A DNA stretch of 38,120 bases, taken from IMG/VR virus record IMGVR_UViG_3300045257_000050, positions 1 to 38,120 of that record; one strand, 5' to 3'. This DNA comes from a virus. Positions 30,873 to 38,120 of the stretch are shown here, piece after piece; the first letter of the stretch is position 1, and every line of letters begins with the position of its first letter. A program made the translations under genes and the position numbers. Below the pieces are notes generated by a model, which was not told where the DNA came from, did no database searches, and was given only the letters and a program-made list of their open reading frames with translations.

Positions 30873-33538
30873 TGGATCCTTTAGCGCTCATGGTTGAAGC
30901 AAACCGGCGCGGGTTGCTGCCTGAGGATCAGAAAATGCTGCTTGAGGAAGCACATAGGCGCGGTTTGCTCGAAGCGGTATCGGATACGCCGACTTGGAAA
31001 AAGGGCCTGGTCGCGCTCGGACGCGGCATGACTGACATAGGGCAGGGTGCGCAGCAACTTGTTCGAAGCGGGATCGAAGCGCTGCCAGGTGTTCCACGTG
31101 GCGCAGCCGGGGCCGAGGATTACAACGCGAAAGTCGCCGAGGAATTGCGCCTGTTTAAGCCGTTTGAGGAAACCGTATCGGGTTCGTCTATCGGGCGCGC
31201 GGTCGGGGCTGCATTGCCTACGTTGGCACTGCCTGTCGGAACGGCGGCGCGCGGCGCCGGCGCGGTCATATCCAAGTTGGCGCCTACGGCAGGGGCGCGG
31301 GTTGCCGGGAGCGTTGCTGCCGATGCTGCTTTGACCGGCGCCGGCCAGGGTGCGCTCATGGCTACCGATACAGGCGAAACGCACCTTGGCGGGGCGGCCG
31401 CTGGCGCTGCTGGCGGGGTTGCTGCGGTAGGCGCCCTGAATGTTGCCGGCAGAGTCGCTACGCCTGCAATACGGGCCTTGGCAAACAGGATCAACCCGCA
31501 AGCACCGATCGCGGCCGGTATGACGACTGGCGCACCTGGAATGTCGCCTGAACTGACTGCGGCGGTCATTCGCGCGTTGGAAAAGGAAGGGATCGACGTG
31601 CCAAGTCTTACCGCCGATGCGCGCGCCCGGATCGCTGCAATGGCAGCAGATACCGTGCAGGGCAATCCGGTGACGGCGAAGGAGCTAGCGCGCGCTGCGC
31701 GTTTGCAATCGCTTCCTGTACCCATTCAGGGAACGAAGGGGCAACTGTCAAAGGATTTCGCGCAGAATCAACTTGAGCAGAGCTTGGCAAAAAGCACCTC
31801 GGCCGGGGCGCCCATTCGGGAAGCATTTGCGACGCAAGACGAAAAACTGATCGAGAACTTGGATAAGTTTCGCGGTCAGACAGGTGCAAACATCGCAACC
31901 GAAGGCGATATGGGGCGCAGCGTGGATGCCGCGTTGCGGGCCCGGATCAAAAAGTCCAACGCAAATATCGGCGCATTGTATCGGGAAGCGGAAAAGACTG
32001 GCGAGACGCTGGCGCCCGTAGACGCTCAACCGCTTGTCGATTGGCTCGCCGCGAATGAATCAAATGCCGTAGCGGCGCCAGCAATTGACGCCATCAAGAA
32101 TAATCTGTTGAAGATTGGCGCAATTGAAGTGGACAAGGCAGGGGCCATCATTGCGAAGGCATCGAGGCCGCAGACGGCGCCCGAGTCAATATCCCAGGCA
32201 GTCAGAAAGATTGGCGGGCTTAAGCGTGCAGAGCGGCCGGATATTACCGGCGGGCACAAGGGAAACGATACGCTATTCACGAAGGACGGCATCGCGATTG
32301 ACCAGATGGTGCCGCGCCTTAGAGAGCGTGGATTCGACATCAACGAAATGGATGTAGACGGAGGCGTGCAACAGTTACGCGATATGCTCGCCGACGAAAT
32401 AAGCGGGCGCGCAAAGCATTTTCCGATTGGTTCAGAGGGCGCGCGCGCACGTACCGGGGTGCCTGATGAAGCGGCATTCCAAGATATCATGCGTCAGTAC
32501 AACACCGCCTCGTCAGAGAATTCCAAAGCCTTCGATTTCAACGATAAGGACCCAGGTTTTATAAGTGAGCAAAAGTGGCTCGACGACTGGCGGGATGCAC
32601 AAGTCCAGGCGTTAAAAGCGGCATCAAAACCGCAAAATGTGCTCGGGATTGAGCCCCGCAAGTTCGTAGCGAAGCCAGTCACAATCAATGATCTGGAAAA
32701 TATTCGCAAAGCCGCGGTCAACTTGGGCGACGCGAGCAGCAACGGGCATTACATGAGCGAAGTAAAAAAAGTCATCGACGGCATGACGGAAGGCGTCGGC
32801 GGCGAAGCGTATCAGGCCGCGCGCTCGGCACGCCTGCAACACGCTCTGCAATTCGAGGAACCTGGCGTGATTCAGAACGTCGTCGGCATGAAGTCGCGCA
32901 CTGACCGCGCCGTGCCTTTCGAGGACGTTTTCAAAAAGACGGTTATCAATGGCTCGATTGATGATCTGAAGCTGCTCAAGCGCACGCTCATCGCGAACGA
33001 TCCGGCAACGCGCGAGGCCGGTGTGCAGGCGTTAAAGGATATGCGGGGGCAAGCGATTCAATACCTGAAAGACGCGGCGACGAACAACGCTTATGAGACA
33101 ACAAGCGAGGCTGCGTTGCGGCGCGCGTACAATCAGATCGGGCCTGAGAAAATGCAAGAGCTGTTTGGTGGGAACGTCGCCAAGCAATTCGCCAATTTTC
33201 TCGAAGCGGTCAAGGATTTGAAAGTTCCGCCGAAGGGAACATTCAATCCGAGCGGGACGGCGGGAGAGCTCGTGAACTGGGTCGATCGCATTCTCGGCTT
33301 TGTGCCAGGCGGCGGCATTGTCAAGGCGGGCGTCAAGGGGGCTGCGAAGTTGGCAGAGTCGGCGAAGGCGTCCGGACAAGCGGCAGCGGCGGTAAATCCG
33401 ATTGATCCAGCGGCAAACGCTTCTGCGACATTGGCGCAGCAAAATGAACGAGTGCGGGCGCTGCTCGATTCGCCTACCGCGCGGAAGTTGAAAGGACGTG
33501 CTGCTGCGTTGATCGCTGCCGGCGCAGCCGGTCAATGA
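30872..33538 (+). CDS. Large DNA-ejection/internal virion protein, gp16-like (888 aa)
   Basis: GTG start overlapping the previous stop. Residues 1-60 hold a repeated helix (MVEANRRGLLPEDQKMLLEE, AHRRGLLEAV). Residues 75-210 are Gly/Ala-rich and hydrophobic, suited to membrane insertion. The middle (about 470-515) has GIAIDQMVPRLRERGFDINE and VQQLRDMLADEI, resembling an associated domain of large polyvalent phage proteins. The end is helical. It is packaged and ejected with DNA. The gp16-like assignment is by order and character. Confidence 0.7.
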   Translation: MDPLALMVEANRRGLLPEDQKMLLEEAHRRGLLEAVSDTPTWKKGLVALGRGMTDIGQGAQQLVRSGIEALPGVPRGAAGAEDYNAKVAEELRLFKPFEETVSGSSIGRAVGAALPTLALPVGTAARGAGAVISKLAPTAGARVAGSVAADAALTGAGQGALMATDTGETHLGGAAAGAAGGVAAVGALNVAGRVATPAIRALANRINPQAPIAAGMTTGAPGMSPELTAAVIRALEKEGIDVPSLTADARARIAAMAADTVQGNPVTAKELARAARLQSLPVPIQGTKGQLSKDFAQNQLEQSLAKSTSAGAPIREAFATQDEKLIENLDKFRGQTGANIATEGDMGRSVDAALRARIKKSNANIGALYREAEKTGETLAPVDAQPLVDWLAANESNAVAAPAIDAIKNNLLKIGAIEVDKAGAIIAKASRPQTAPESISQAVRKIGGLKRAERPDITGGHKGNDTLFTKDGIAIDQMVPRLRERGFDINEMDVDGGVQQLRDMLADEISGRAKHFPIGSEGARARTGVPDEAAFQDIMRQYNTASSENSKAFDFNDKDPGFISEQKWLDDWRDAQVQALKAASKPQNVLGIEPRKFVAKPVTINDLENIRKAAVNLGDASSNGHYMSEVKKVIDGMTEGVGGEAYQAARSARLQHALQFEEPGVIQNVVGMKSRTDRAVPFEDVFKKTVINGSIDDLKLLKRTLIANDPATREAGVQALKDMRGQAIQYLKDAATNNAYETTSEAALRRAYNQIGPEKMQELFGGNVAKQFANFLEAVKDLKVPPKGTFNPSGTAGELVNWVDRILGFVPGGGIVKAGVKGAAKLAESAKASGQAAAAVNPIDPAANASATLAQQNERVRALLDSPTARKLKGRAAALIAAGAAGQ

Positions 33539-33672
33539 TGTTTTCGGTACAGCGCATCCTTGATCTTTCCGCGCGGGATTGCTGGCCGTAAAAGCGCGGC
33601 AATCAGTGAGGCGGCGCCCCAAACTATCAAGTACGCAAACGGCCGAACGAATGCTGCCAGCGCAAACGACAT
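33532..33672 (-). CDS. Possible antisense membrane microprotein (46 aa)
   Basis: Minus strand, MSFALAAFVRPFAYLIVWGA then ASLIAALLRPAIPRGKIKDA: one clear membrane helix and a basic tail. It is the only coding candidate in the 150-base gap between the ejection and fibre genes, and it overlaps the ejection gene end by 7 bases. No Shine-Dalgarno precedes the start, so translation is uncertain. Confidence 0.4.
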   Translation of the reverse strand: MSFALAAFVRPFAYLIVWGAASLIAALLRPAIPRGKIKDALYRKHH

Positions 33673-33690
33673 AAACGGAGAATAGCACAG

Positions 33691-34527
33691 ATGCCCGCAG
33701 TCAATCCGTCACCCTTCGGCGTGAAGCCTCAATTCGTGCTTGCAAGCGGTTTGCCTGCGGTGGGCAATCTTTTATTTACATACGTTGCAGGCAGTGTTGG
33801 AACGATGCAGCCAAGCTATACTGACGCGAGCGGGGCGGCCGCTAATCCAAATCCGATTCTGCTGAATGCGCTCGGAGAAACCCCTAACGAATTATGGGTA
33901 TCGGCGACGCAGAACTATAAATATGTGTTCGCTCCCGCAGGCGATACGAATCCTCCGACTTCGCCAATCTTTACAATAGATAACGTCCCAGGCGCCCCCT
34001 CCTCGAACGTTGTCGCATCCGAATGGGTCGATTCCGGCCTGACGCCTACCTTCGCATCGGCCACGTCGTTCACGGTTCCAGGCGATCAGACCTCCATTTT
34101 CCAATTGCAGCGCAGGGTCAAGACGACGAACGCGGGCGGCACGATTTACAGCACCATCGTCGGGAGCGTGTTTGGCGCTGGCGTGACTACGGTAACGGTA
34201 GTCAACGACGCAGGCGTGCTTGATGTGGGCCTATCCTCAGTTGCCTACGGATTCATATCGGTTATCAATACGTCGCTGCCCGCATTCCCGAGATTTGCCG
34301 ATGGGGAAGTGCCGGTAGGCGTGATTAACGGCGTTGGAGCAGTCGGCAATGTGGTATTCTCGCTTGCTCATACGCCGAGTCCAGCCGCAAGTCTGCGCAT
34401 TTTCCACCGCGATGGGCCGCCCTTTTTTGTGGGCGTCGATTTCAATCTCGTCGGCAATATCATCACATTTCTAGCAGCGAGCACGCCTCAAACTGGCGAC
34501 TTGCTGAGTGCTTTTTACCGCTTCTAA
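33691..34527 (+). CDS. Tail fibre/spike-type protein (278 aa)
   Basis: Opens MPAVNPSPFGVKPQFVLASG and continues with LPAVGNLLFTYVAGSVGTMQ and ANPNPILLNALGETPNELWV, the head-binding N-terminal pattern of many phage fibres. The remainder is strand-rich and ends PQTGDLLSAFYRF. GGAG lies ten bases before the ATG. It probably attaches to the tail hub and carries or presents the receptor-binding part; no enzymatic depolymerase motif was seen. Confidence 0.72.
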   Translation: MPAVNPSPFGVKPQFVLASGLPAVGNLLFTYVAGSVGTMQPSYTDASGAAANPNPILLNALGETPNELWVSATQNYKYVFAPAGDTNPPTSPIFTIDNVPGAPSSNVVASEWVDSGLTPTFASATSFTVPGDQTSIFQLQRRVKTTNAGGTIYSTIVGSVFGAGVTTVTVVNDAGVLDVGLSSVAYGFISVINTSLPAFPRFADGEVPVGVINGVGAVGNVVFSLAHTPSPAASLRIFHRDGPPFFVGVDFNLVGNIITFLAASTPQTGDLLSAFYRF

Positions 34528-34535
34528 GGATTGCC

Positions 34536-35375
34536 ATGAGAATGATTCTCGCCGCGCTCGCTCTTTTCGCCTCTGTCGCGGTCGGTGCGCCCGTCAGTCC
34601 GTTTGGCGGCGGCACGGGCAAAGCAAATCCGAATACGAGCATTGTCACCGTGGCCGGGCCGCTTACCACGGTCGGAAACTTCCTTACTACCCTAACAATC
34701 ACCGCGCCGACTTCGATCACGCTTCCTACCAGCGGCACGCTCGCAACAACGGCGCAAATCACTGGTGGTACGCTTGCAGGTAGCTTCACTACTGTTACTG
34801 CCACCGGCGCCGTCACTTCCACTGCCTCTGGCAATGCTTTTATTTCTAATAGCACAGCGGATCAAACTGGTTTTGTTTTGCAGAATGCCGGTGTTACTAA
34901 ATGGACCCTATACAATCGATCAGGCTTTGCCGATAACTTTCAGATTCTAAGTGCTACTACCGGCACCGGTTTCACCGTTTTACAAGCTAGCGGCAGGGGG
35001 TCATTTGGCAGTGGCGCTGATGTCGTAGGCAGTCTTACTGCTACATCTTTCAACGATGATGCAGGGAACCTGATAATCAGTTCGACGAATCCGACGATTG
35101 CGAGCGGGTTCGGAACCGGGCCTGCGATTCTTGCTAACAACACGGCGGCGTTCAGGGTGACAGTGGGGACCACGCCAGGGAGTCAAGGTGCGTTCACTAT
35201 GCCGGCCGCGCCTAATGGGTGGGTTTGTAGCTGCCAAAATCTTAACGGCACTCCACATATGACTAGACAAGATTCATCCACAACTACGTCAGTTTCGTTT
35301 ACGAACTATACGTCCTTGGCCGCTGGTAATTTTACCGCAGGGTCTGTTCTGCTCTTTCAATGCGCGGCATTTTGA
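34536..35375 (+). CDS. Fibre-like protein with predicted signal peptide (279 aa)
   Basis: MRMILAALALFASVAVGAP is a typical secretion signal (Arg then hydrophobic core, AxA-like end). It is followed by FGGGTGKANPNTSIVTVAG and SITLPTSGTLATTAQITGG, the beta-strand repeat style of phage fibres. The end has Cys-containing GWVCSCQNLNGTPHMTRQDS. A signal peptide is unusual for a virion fibre; it may be exported, or the hydrophobic start may anchor assembly. AAGGA lies 8 bases upstream. The middle is more AT-rich. Confidence 0.68.
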   Translation: MRMILAALALFASVAVGAPVSPFGGGTGKANPNTSIVTVAGPLTTVGNFLTTLTITAPTSITLPTSGTLATTAQITGGTLAGSFTTVTATGAVTSTASGNAFISNSTADQTGFVLQNAGVTKWTLYNRSGFADNFQILSATTGTGFTVLQASGRGSFGSGADVVGSLTATSFNDDAGNLIISSTNPTIASGFGTGPAILANNTAAFRVTVGTTPGSQGAFTMPAAPNGWVCSCQNLNGTPHMTRQDSSTTTSVSFTNYTSLAAGNFTAGSVLLFQCAAF

Positions 35376-35482
35376 TGCCGCGCCGCTTCCTCTATACCTC
35401 GCCGCGCGATTGGTTCGCCCTTGTCGTCACGCTAATATTCACGGCATTAGTTTGGTTTTTGCGTTTGCACTACGCGCAATAG
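35375..35482 (+). CDS. Single-pass membrane microprotein (35 aa)
   Basis: Start overlaps the fibre stop (TGATG). MPRRFLYTSPRDWFALVVTL then IFTALVWFLRLHYAQ: basic N-terminus followed by one membrane helix. A longer in-frame start at 35360 is possible. Located at the head of the lysis region, so it may be a holin-type or regulatory peptide; function is not established. Confidence 0.6.
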   Translation: MPRRFLYTSPRDWFALVVTLIFTALVWFLRLHYAQ

Positions 35483-35483
35483 C

Positions 35484-35795
35484 ATGGACATGCCTGGGCT
35501 CCGCGGGGAAATTGTACGCACCGCCGTTATGGCGATGACGACGACGATTTTGGGCTTCGTGGTGGCTGGCGTTACTGGCGTTTTCGGAAAGATCGACGCT
35601 ATTGCAGACATCAAGAAATCGCAGGATGCGCAGGCCGCCCAGGTGCTCGTGTTGAAGGAACAAATGGACAAGGCCAAAGACAATGCCAACGATCTTAAAA
35701 GCGCTATCGTCGGATTTTCCGCTGAGCACAAATTTCTAATTGAAACGGTAAAGGAACTTCGGGACGATCTGGCGGCGGCGAGGCGGGCGCGTTGA
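35484..35795 (+). CDS. Membrane-anchored coiled-coil protein, possibly lysis-related (103 aa)
   Basis: N-terminal membrane helix (about 13-34, AVMAMTTTILGFVVAGVTGV) followed by a charged coiled coil (IKKSQDAQAAQVLVLKEQMD and EHKFLIETVKELRDDLAAAR). The layout resembles an inner-membrane spanin or accessory holin, but I cannot distinguish them. Its stop overlaps the holin-like gene (TGATG). Confidence 0.62.
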   Translation: MDMPGLRGEIVRTAVMAMTTTILGFVVAGVTGVFGKIDAIADIKKSQDAQAAQVLVLKEQMDKAKDNANDLKSAIVGFSAEHKFLIETVKELRDDLAAARRAR

Positions 35796-36133
35796 TGGAT
35801 GAATCGGCAAAGTCTCAACTCTACGCCGCCGTGCGTGCTGTCATGTATTTGATCGGGGCGACAGGGATAGACCTTGCACACCATTTTGGCAACGAACAGA
35901 CGCAGATTCAGATTGCCGGCGCCATCGTGTTTCTTGTGGCATATGGGCTATCTGTTTACGACAAACTCCAGGTCAAGCACAAGCTCGCCCAGGCCGTCAA
36001 TGTCGGGATCGTCGCCGCAGACAGAACCAGCGGGGCTACGCCGCTTGTCACGCCTGACGAAGCGCCCAAGCTCATTGCGATCATCGGCCCGACGCTTCCC
36101 GACGCACTCCCAAATCCGCTCTCAGGCCATTAA
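35795..36133 (+). CDS. Holin-like protein (112 aa)
   Basis: MDESAKSQLYAAVRAVMYLI opens a helical protein with two hydrophobic segments (about 12-30 and 42-59, IAGAIVFLVAYGLSVYDKLQ), as in Pam3-gp28-type phage holins. The C-terminal half is soluble, with TPLVTPDEAPKLIAIIGPTL. Coupled to the upstream coiled-coil gene. It would permeabilise the inner membrane to time lysis. Confidence 0.65.
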   Translation: MDESAKSQLYAAVRAVMYLIGATGIDLAHHFGNEQTQIQIAGAIVFLVAYGLSVYDKLQVKHKLAQAVNVGIVAADRTSGATPLVTPDEAPKLIAIIGPTLPDALPNPLSGH

Positions 36134-36142
36134 AATGCGCGC

Positions 36143-36364
36143 ATGGCAAATAACCCGCGTCCCGTCACCATTGACCGGTATTTCTGCTTCGAGAGCGGCG
36201 GCGGGTTCATTTTCAGCATTGTGGGCAAGACGAAAGATGGGCGTGACGTTGTGATTGGGCGCACATAGCGGTATCGGAACCTGAACGACATGATTGAGTC
36301 TGCGCGATTGGTGCGCGGCAAGAACACCGAAATTCCGATCGTTTGGAACGGTAAGAGTTTTTAG
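36143..36364 (+). pseudogene. Small lysis-region gene interrupted by an in-frame amber codon
   Basis: The frame MANNPRPVTIDRYFCFESGG continues to VVIGRT, then TAG (36266-36268), then resumes RYRNLNDMIESARLVRGKN and EIPIVWNGKSF to a TAG at 36362. Both halves are coding in character and join as one 73-residue protein. It is either a nonsense mutation, a sequencing error or a readthrough site. Other genes use TAG as a normal stop, so reassignment of the codon is unlikely. Confidence 0.6.
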
Positions 36365-36387
36365 GGGTGGTTCTGACCCTTGAGAAC

Positions 36388-36462
36388 ATGGCAATCGCCG
36401 TCGCAGCCTACGCGCTCTGCTGCGGCGCGGTGTTGCTATTTTGTAAATGGATTCACTGTTAA
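36388..36462 (+). CDS. Membrane microprotein (24 aa)
   Basis: MAIAVAAYALCCGAVLLFCK ending WIHC: one hydrophobic helix with four cysteines. TTGAGAAC precedes the ATG; an in-frame GTG at 36367 would add seven residues. The next gene has a strong ribosome site directly after its stop. Lysis-region membrane peptide of unknown role. Confidence 0.5.
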   Translation: MAIAVAAYALCCGAVLLFCKWIHC

Positions 36463-36476
36463 AAAAGGAGAATTAA

Positions 36477-36716
36477 ATGAGTTTCAATTTTGAATTTGTT
36501 GCAACCAGAAAAGACGCCGGCGATATTCTCGAAGAGGAAACGGCGCCCGAGGCCATCAAAGAAGTTTTGCGCCGCGGACTAATCGCTTTTAATCCAGAAT
36601 CCTTAGTACGAGTGAAGGCTGTAGGCCATCTGTTCAATGGCGATTATCAAAGAAGTAATGCAGACTTGATCGTAGAACAAGTATCAATTCGCACACCGAA
36701 GGCGCGAGGCAGTTGA
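36477..36716 (+). CDS. Small hypothetical protein (79 aa)
   Basis: Preceded by AAAAAAGGAG. MSFNFEFVATRKDAGDILEE opens an alpha/beta protein with ETAPEAIKEVLRRGLIAFNP and VKAVGHLFNGDYQRSNADLI. Noticeably less GC-rich than neighbours. No family recognised. Good ribosome site suggests strong expression. Confidence 0.65.
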   Translation: MSFNFEFVATRKDAGDILEEETAPEAIKEVLRRGLIAFNPESLVRVKAVGHLFNGDYQRSNADLIVEQVSIRTPKARGS

Positions 36717-36749
36717 GCCATAAGTGCTGAACCGTCAAGAATTCCTTGT

Positions 36750-36851
36750 ATGTTGAGGCAGAATGGGTACATCAAGTGGGCCGACATCGGCATGGCCCTC
36801 GTTGCGGCGCTGCTGTTCGTCGCATTGCTCGTCATGCTTGCTGAACATTAA
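36750..36851 (+). CDS. Membrane microprotein (33 aa)
   Basis: MLRQNGYIKWADIGMALVAA followed by LLFVALLVMLAEH: soluble start and one membrane helix. The ATG lacks a good ribosome site. Its stop lies 12 bases before the next ATG. Possible lysis or regulatory peptide. Confidence 0.48.
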   Translation: MLRQNGYIKWADIGMALVAALLFVALLVMLAEH

Positions 36852-36863
36852 CCGGAGAAATCA

Positions 36864-37262
36864 ATGCCTATCGTGCGCCAAGTCTGGTCAATCCTCGCAG
36901 CGGTTTGCCTCGCCGCCGCGCTCGCCGTCGCCGTGCCGCAGTTCGGGGGCTGCGCGGCAGGAACAAACCCGCTCGGCAGCGTGCTGTTGGCGCCTGATCT
37001 GGACACATTCAACAAGAAACTCGGCGCGGCGCTTACCCTCAATACAGCAATCCGGCGCGCATCGGTCACGCTGATGGATGCAGGCAAGATCAGTTCCCAG
37101 GACGGAGAGAACGTAATGGCTGCGAACGATGCAGCCAAGGCCGGTCTCGACCTCGCAGCGACCATGAGCAAGATCGACCTGAATGCCGCCGATGGGAAAC
37201 TGACGGCGGTCAATGCTACGCTGGTCGCGCTTGAAGCATACCTAACCTCCAGGCGGCAATAA
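36864..37262 (+). CDS. Probable lipoprotein/envelope protein (132 aa)
   Basis: N-terminal signal-like segment (MPIVRQVWSILAAVCLAAAL) ends at FGGCAAG, a possible lipobox with Cys30. The rest is helical, FNKKLGAALTLNTAIRRASV then SSQDGENVMAANDAAKAGLD, matching a conserved phage protein pattern I recall near endolysins. CGGAGA precedes the ATG. It may act in the envelope with lysis factors. Confidence 0.62.
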   Translation: MPIVRQVWSILAAVCLAAALAVAVPQFGGCAAGTNPLGSVLLAPDLDTFNKKLGAALTLNTAIRRASVTLMDAGKISSQDGENVMAANDAAKAGLDLAATMSKIDLNAADGKLTAVNATLVALEAYLTSRRQ

Positions 37263-37474
37263 TGGGTCCGGGCGAGATACTGGCACTCCAGATCATCCTA
37301 GGCTTGGTTGACCGGGCTGCCGCGTATTCTGCCGCGCTTGCCAAAGCCAAGGCCGAGGGCCGCGACCTCAGCGAAGCCGAGATTCTGGCGCTCGCGCAGG
37401 ATGACGACGTAGCGAGGGCCGAGCAGGTTTTGGCAATCGCCCGGCGGCGGGCGGAAGAGGCGAAGACCGCGTGA
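37262..37474 (+). CDS. Small helical lysis-region protein (70 aa)
   Basis: MGPGEILALQIILGLVDRAA then AYSAALAKAKAEGRDLSEAE, charged helices and a basic end. The start overlaps the lipoprotein stop (TAATG) and its stop overlaps the endolysin GTG. The amphipathic N-terminus could sit at a membrane. No family recognised. Confidence 0.65.
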   Translation: MGPGEILALQIILGLVDRAAAYSAALAKAKAEGRDLSEAEILALAQDDDVARAEQVLAIARRRAEEAKTA

Positions 37475-37911
37475 ACGACAAGCCTACCCGAGAAGAGCGG
37501 ATCAATAATCCTGGCGGTATCGAGCGCACGCGCGGCACGATCTGGAAAGGGCAGAATAACGACCAATCCACCGATGCACGCTTCGTCGTGTTCACAAGTG
37601 CGGTATGGGGTATCAGGGCGTTAGCGAGGACGTTGCTCACCTACTCCAGAGTCTACCCGCAGGACAGTCCGCGTGACATCGATACGGTGCGGGAAATCGT
37701 CTCCAGATGGGCGCCGCCGGGCGAGAATGACACCGACGCATACATCCACGCCGTTGCGAATACGACCGGATTCATGCCGGATCAGGCCATCGATGTCACC
37801 GACCCAAAGGTTATGTCGGCGCTGGTTATCGGAATTATTCGGCAAGAGAACGGAAGAAATTCGTACCACTTTGACGTGATAAATGACGGCGTTCAGCGGG
37901 CGCTCGCCTGA
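37471..37911 (+). CDS. Endolysin-like (PRD1 P5/structural-type muramidase family) protein
   Basis: 146 residues. The pattern REERINNPGGIERTRGTIWK, RFVVFTSAVWGIRALARTLL, then REIVSRWAPPGENDTDAYIH and RQENGRN fits a domain found in phage lytic or virion proteins, where it cleaves or binds peptidoglycan. The GTG start (37471) overlaps the previous stop. Position at the end of the rightward late block suits the endolysin. The catalytic residue is not assigned. Confidence 0.72.
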   Translation: MNDKPTREERINNPGGIERTRGTIWKGQNNDQSTDARFVVFTSAVWGIRALARTLLTYSRVYPQDSPRDIDTVREIVSRWAPPGENDTDAYIHAVANTTGFMPDQAIDVTDPKVMSALVIGIIRQENGRNSYHFDVINDGVQRALA

Positions 37912-37915
37912 GCGC
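37900..37915. terminator. Hairpin between convergent gene ends
   Basis: GCGCTC (37900-37905) pairs with GAGCGC (37910-37915), 4-base loop; it covers the endolysin stop and adjoins the leftward stop. It is positioned to separate late rightward and early leftward transcription. There is no T-run. Confidence 0.4.
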
Positions 37916-38120
37916 TCACGAATAGCTCTGCTCAATAGCATTCACCAGCGCCAGTTCGGCGGCAACGATGTTCTCCCGGCCTTCTGAATGGATGAACGTC
38001 TTTGCCGCCTCGGCGACGGTGCGCAGGCAATTCAGTTCAGACTTTTCAACCATAATTGCTTCAATAAACTGCTCGTCCGGTTCACCGGTACAATCTTCGC
38101 CGTCGGGGCCGGAGGCAGGC
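37916..38120 (-). CDS. C-terminal part of the junction-crossing small early gene
   Basis: Leftward frame open from the right edge to TGA at 37916-37918: acidic start (ASGPDGEDCTGEPDEQ), then helices FIEAIMVEKSELNCLRTVAE and ENIVAAELALVNAIEQSYS. It joins in phase to the gene cut at base 1 (CC plus G completes a proline codon), giving one 98-residue gene. Converges on the endolysin gene with four bases between the two stop codons. Confidence 0.75.
   Translation of the reverse strand, partial: PASGPDGEDCTGEPDEQFIEAIMVEKSELNCLRTVAEAAKTFIHSEGRENIVAAELALVNAIEQSYS

Noticed and set aside
33032-33688. Minus-strand frame of 218 codons under the ejection gene
   Set aside because: Low-complexity Arg/Ser-rich shadow with no ribosome site.
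36143-36364. Amber reassignment as an alternative genetic code
   Set aside because: Several firm genes end in TAG (for example at 9069-9071 and 9552-9554), so the codon is a normal stop here.
1-38120. Diversity-generating retroelement, CRISPR array, tRNA or insertion sequence
   Set aside because: No reverse transcriptase, variable/template repeat pair, spaced direct repeats, cloverleaf or transposase pattern was seen.

Overview
The window looks like the complete genome of a tailed phage with a P22-like podovirus plan. It is GC-rich by eye and resembles phages of Gram-negative, probably betaproteobacterial, hosts; the host call is an inference from gene style only. The two window edges join: a leftward gene cut at position 1 continues in frame, without a stop, into the leftward gene cut at 38120. 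The window therefore reads as a closed circle, as expected for a circularly permuted, headful-packaged P22-like genome. I see no integrase, CI-like repressor, tRNA or CRISPR array, so a lytic or non-integrating lifestyle is the simplest reading.

Layout. (1) Bases 5567 down to 1, then across the junction to 37916, form a leftward early operon of short, overlapping genes (many ATGA junctions). It carries a Sak4/Rad51-like P-loop ATPase, a RecE/PD-(D/E)XK-like protein with an altered active site, several zinc-ribbon proteins and many small unknowns. A sigma70-type promoter sits at 5611-5640. (2) Bases 5670-8274 are rightward: a small Cro-like HTH protein, six small genes and a C5-cytosine methyltransferase. 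(3) Bases 8275-14494 are a mixed middle region. It holds a hairpin array, an orphan leftward gene with its own operator-like promoter, an O-like replication protein whose gene contains iterons and DnaA boxes (likely origin), an SF2 helicase-DNA methyltransferase fusion, a RuvC-like resolvase, and a second orphan leftward gene. (4) Bases 14495-30872 and on to 33538 are the virion operon: small and large terminase, a GNAT-like protein, portal, a lectin-like structural protein, scaffold, coat, a free-standing HNH-AP2 endonuclease on the opposite strand, gp4-like and gp10-like tail accessory proteins, an ADP-ribosyltransferase-like protein, and three ejection proteins. (5) Bases 33691-35375 encode two tail-fibre-type proteins, one with a predicted signal peptide. 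(6) Bases 35375-37911 are a lysis region with several membrane microproteins, a holin-like protein, a probable lipoprotein and an endolysin-like protein.

The leftward genes would handle recombination and host takeover. The middle block replicates and modifies DNA. The rightward late block packages DNA into a P22-like T=7-type head, closes it with gp4/gp10 homologues, ejects internal proteins and lyses the cell. The most unusual points are the ART-like protein inside the head-tail operon, the in-frame amber stop in a lysis-region gene, the RecE-like protein lacking its usual acidic residue, the origin-like repeats inside the replication gene, and an inverted-repeat operator sharing an 11-base half-site with the helicase-methylase promoter.
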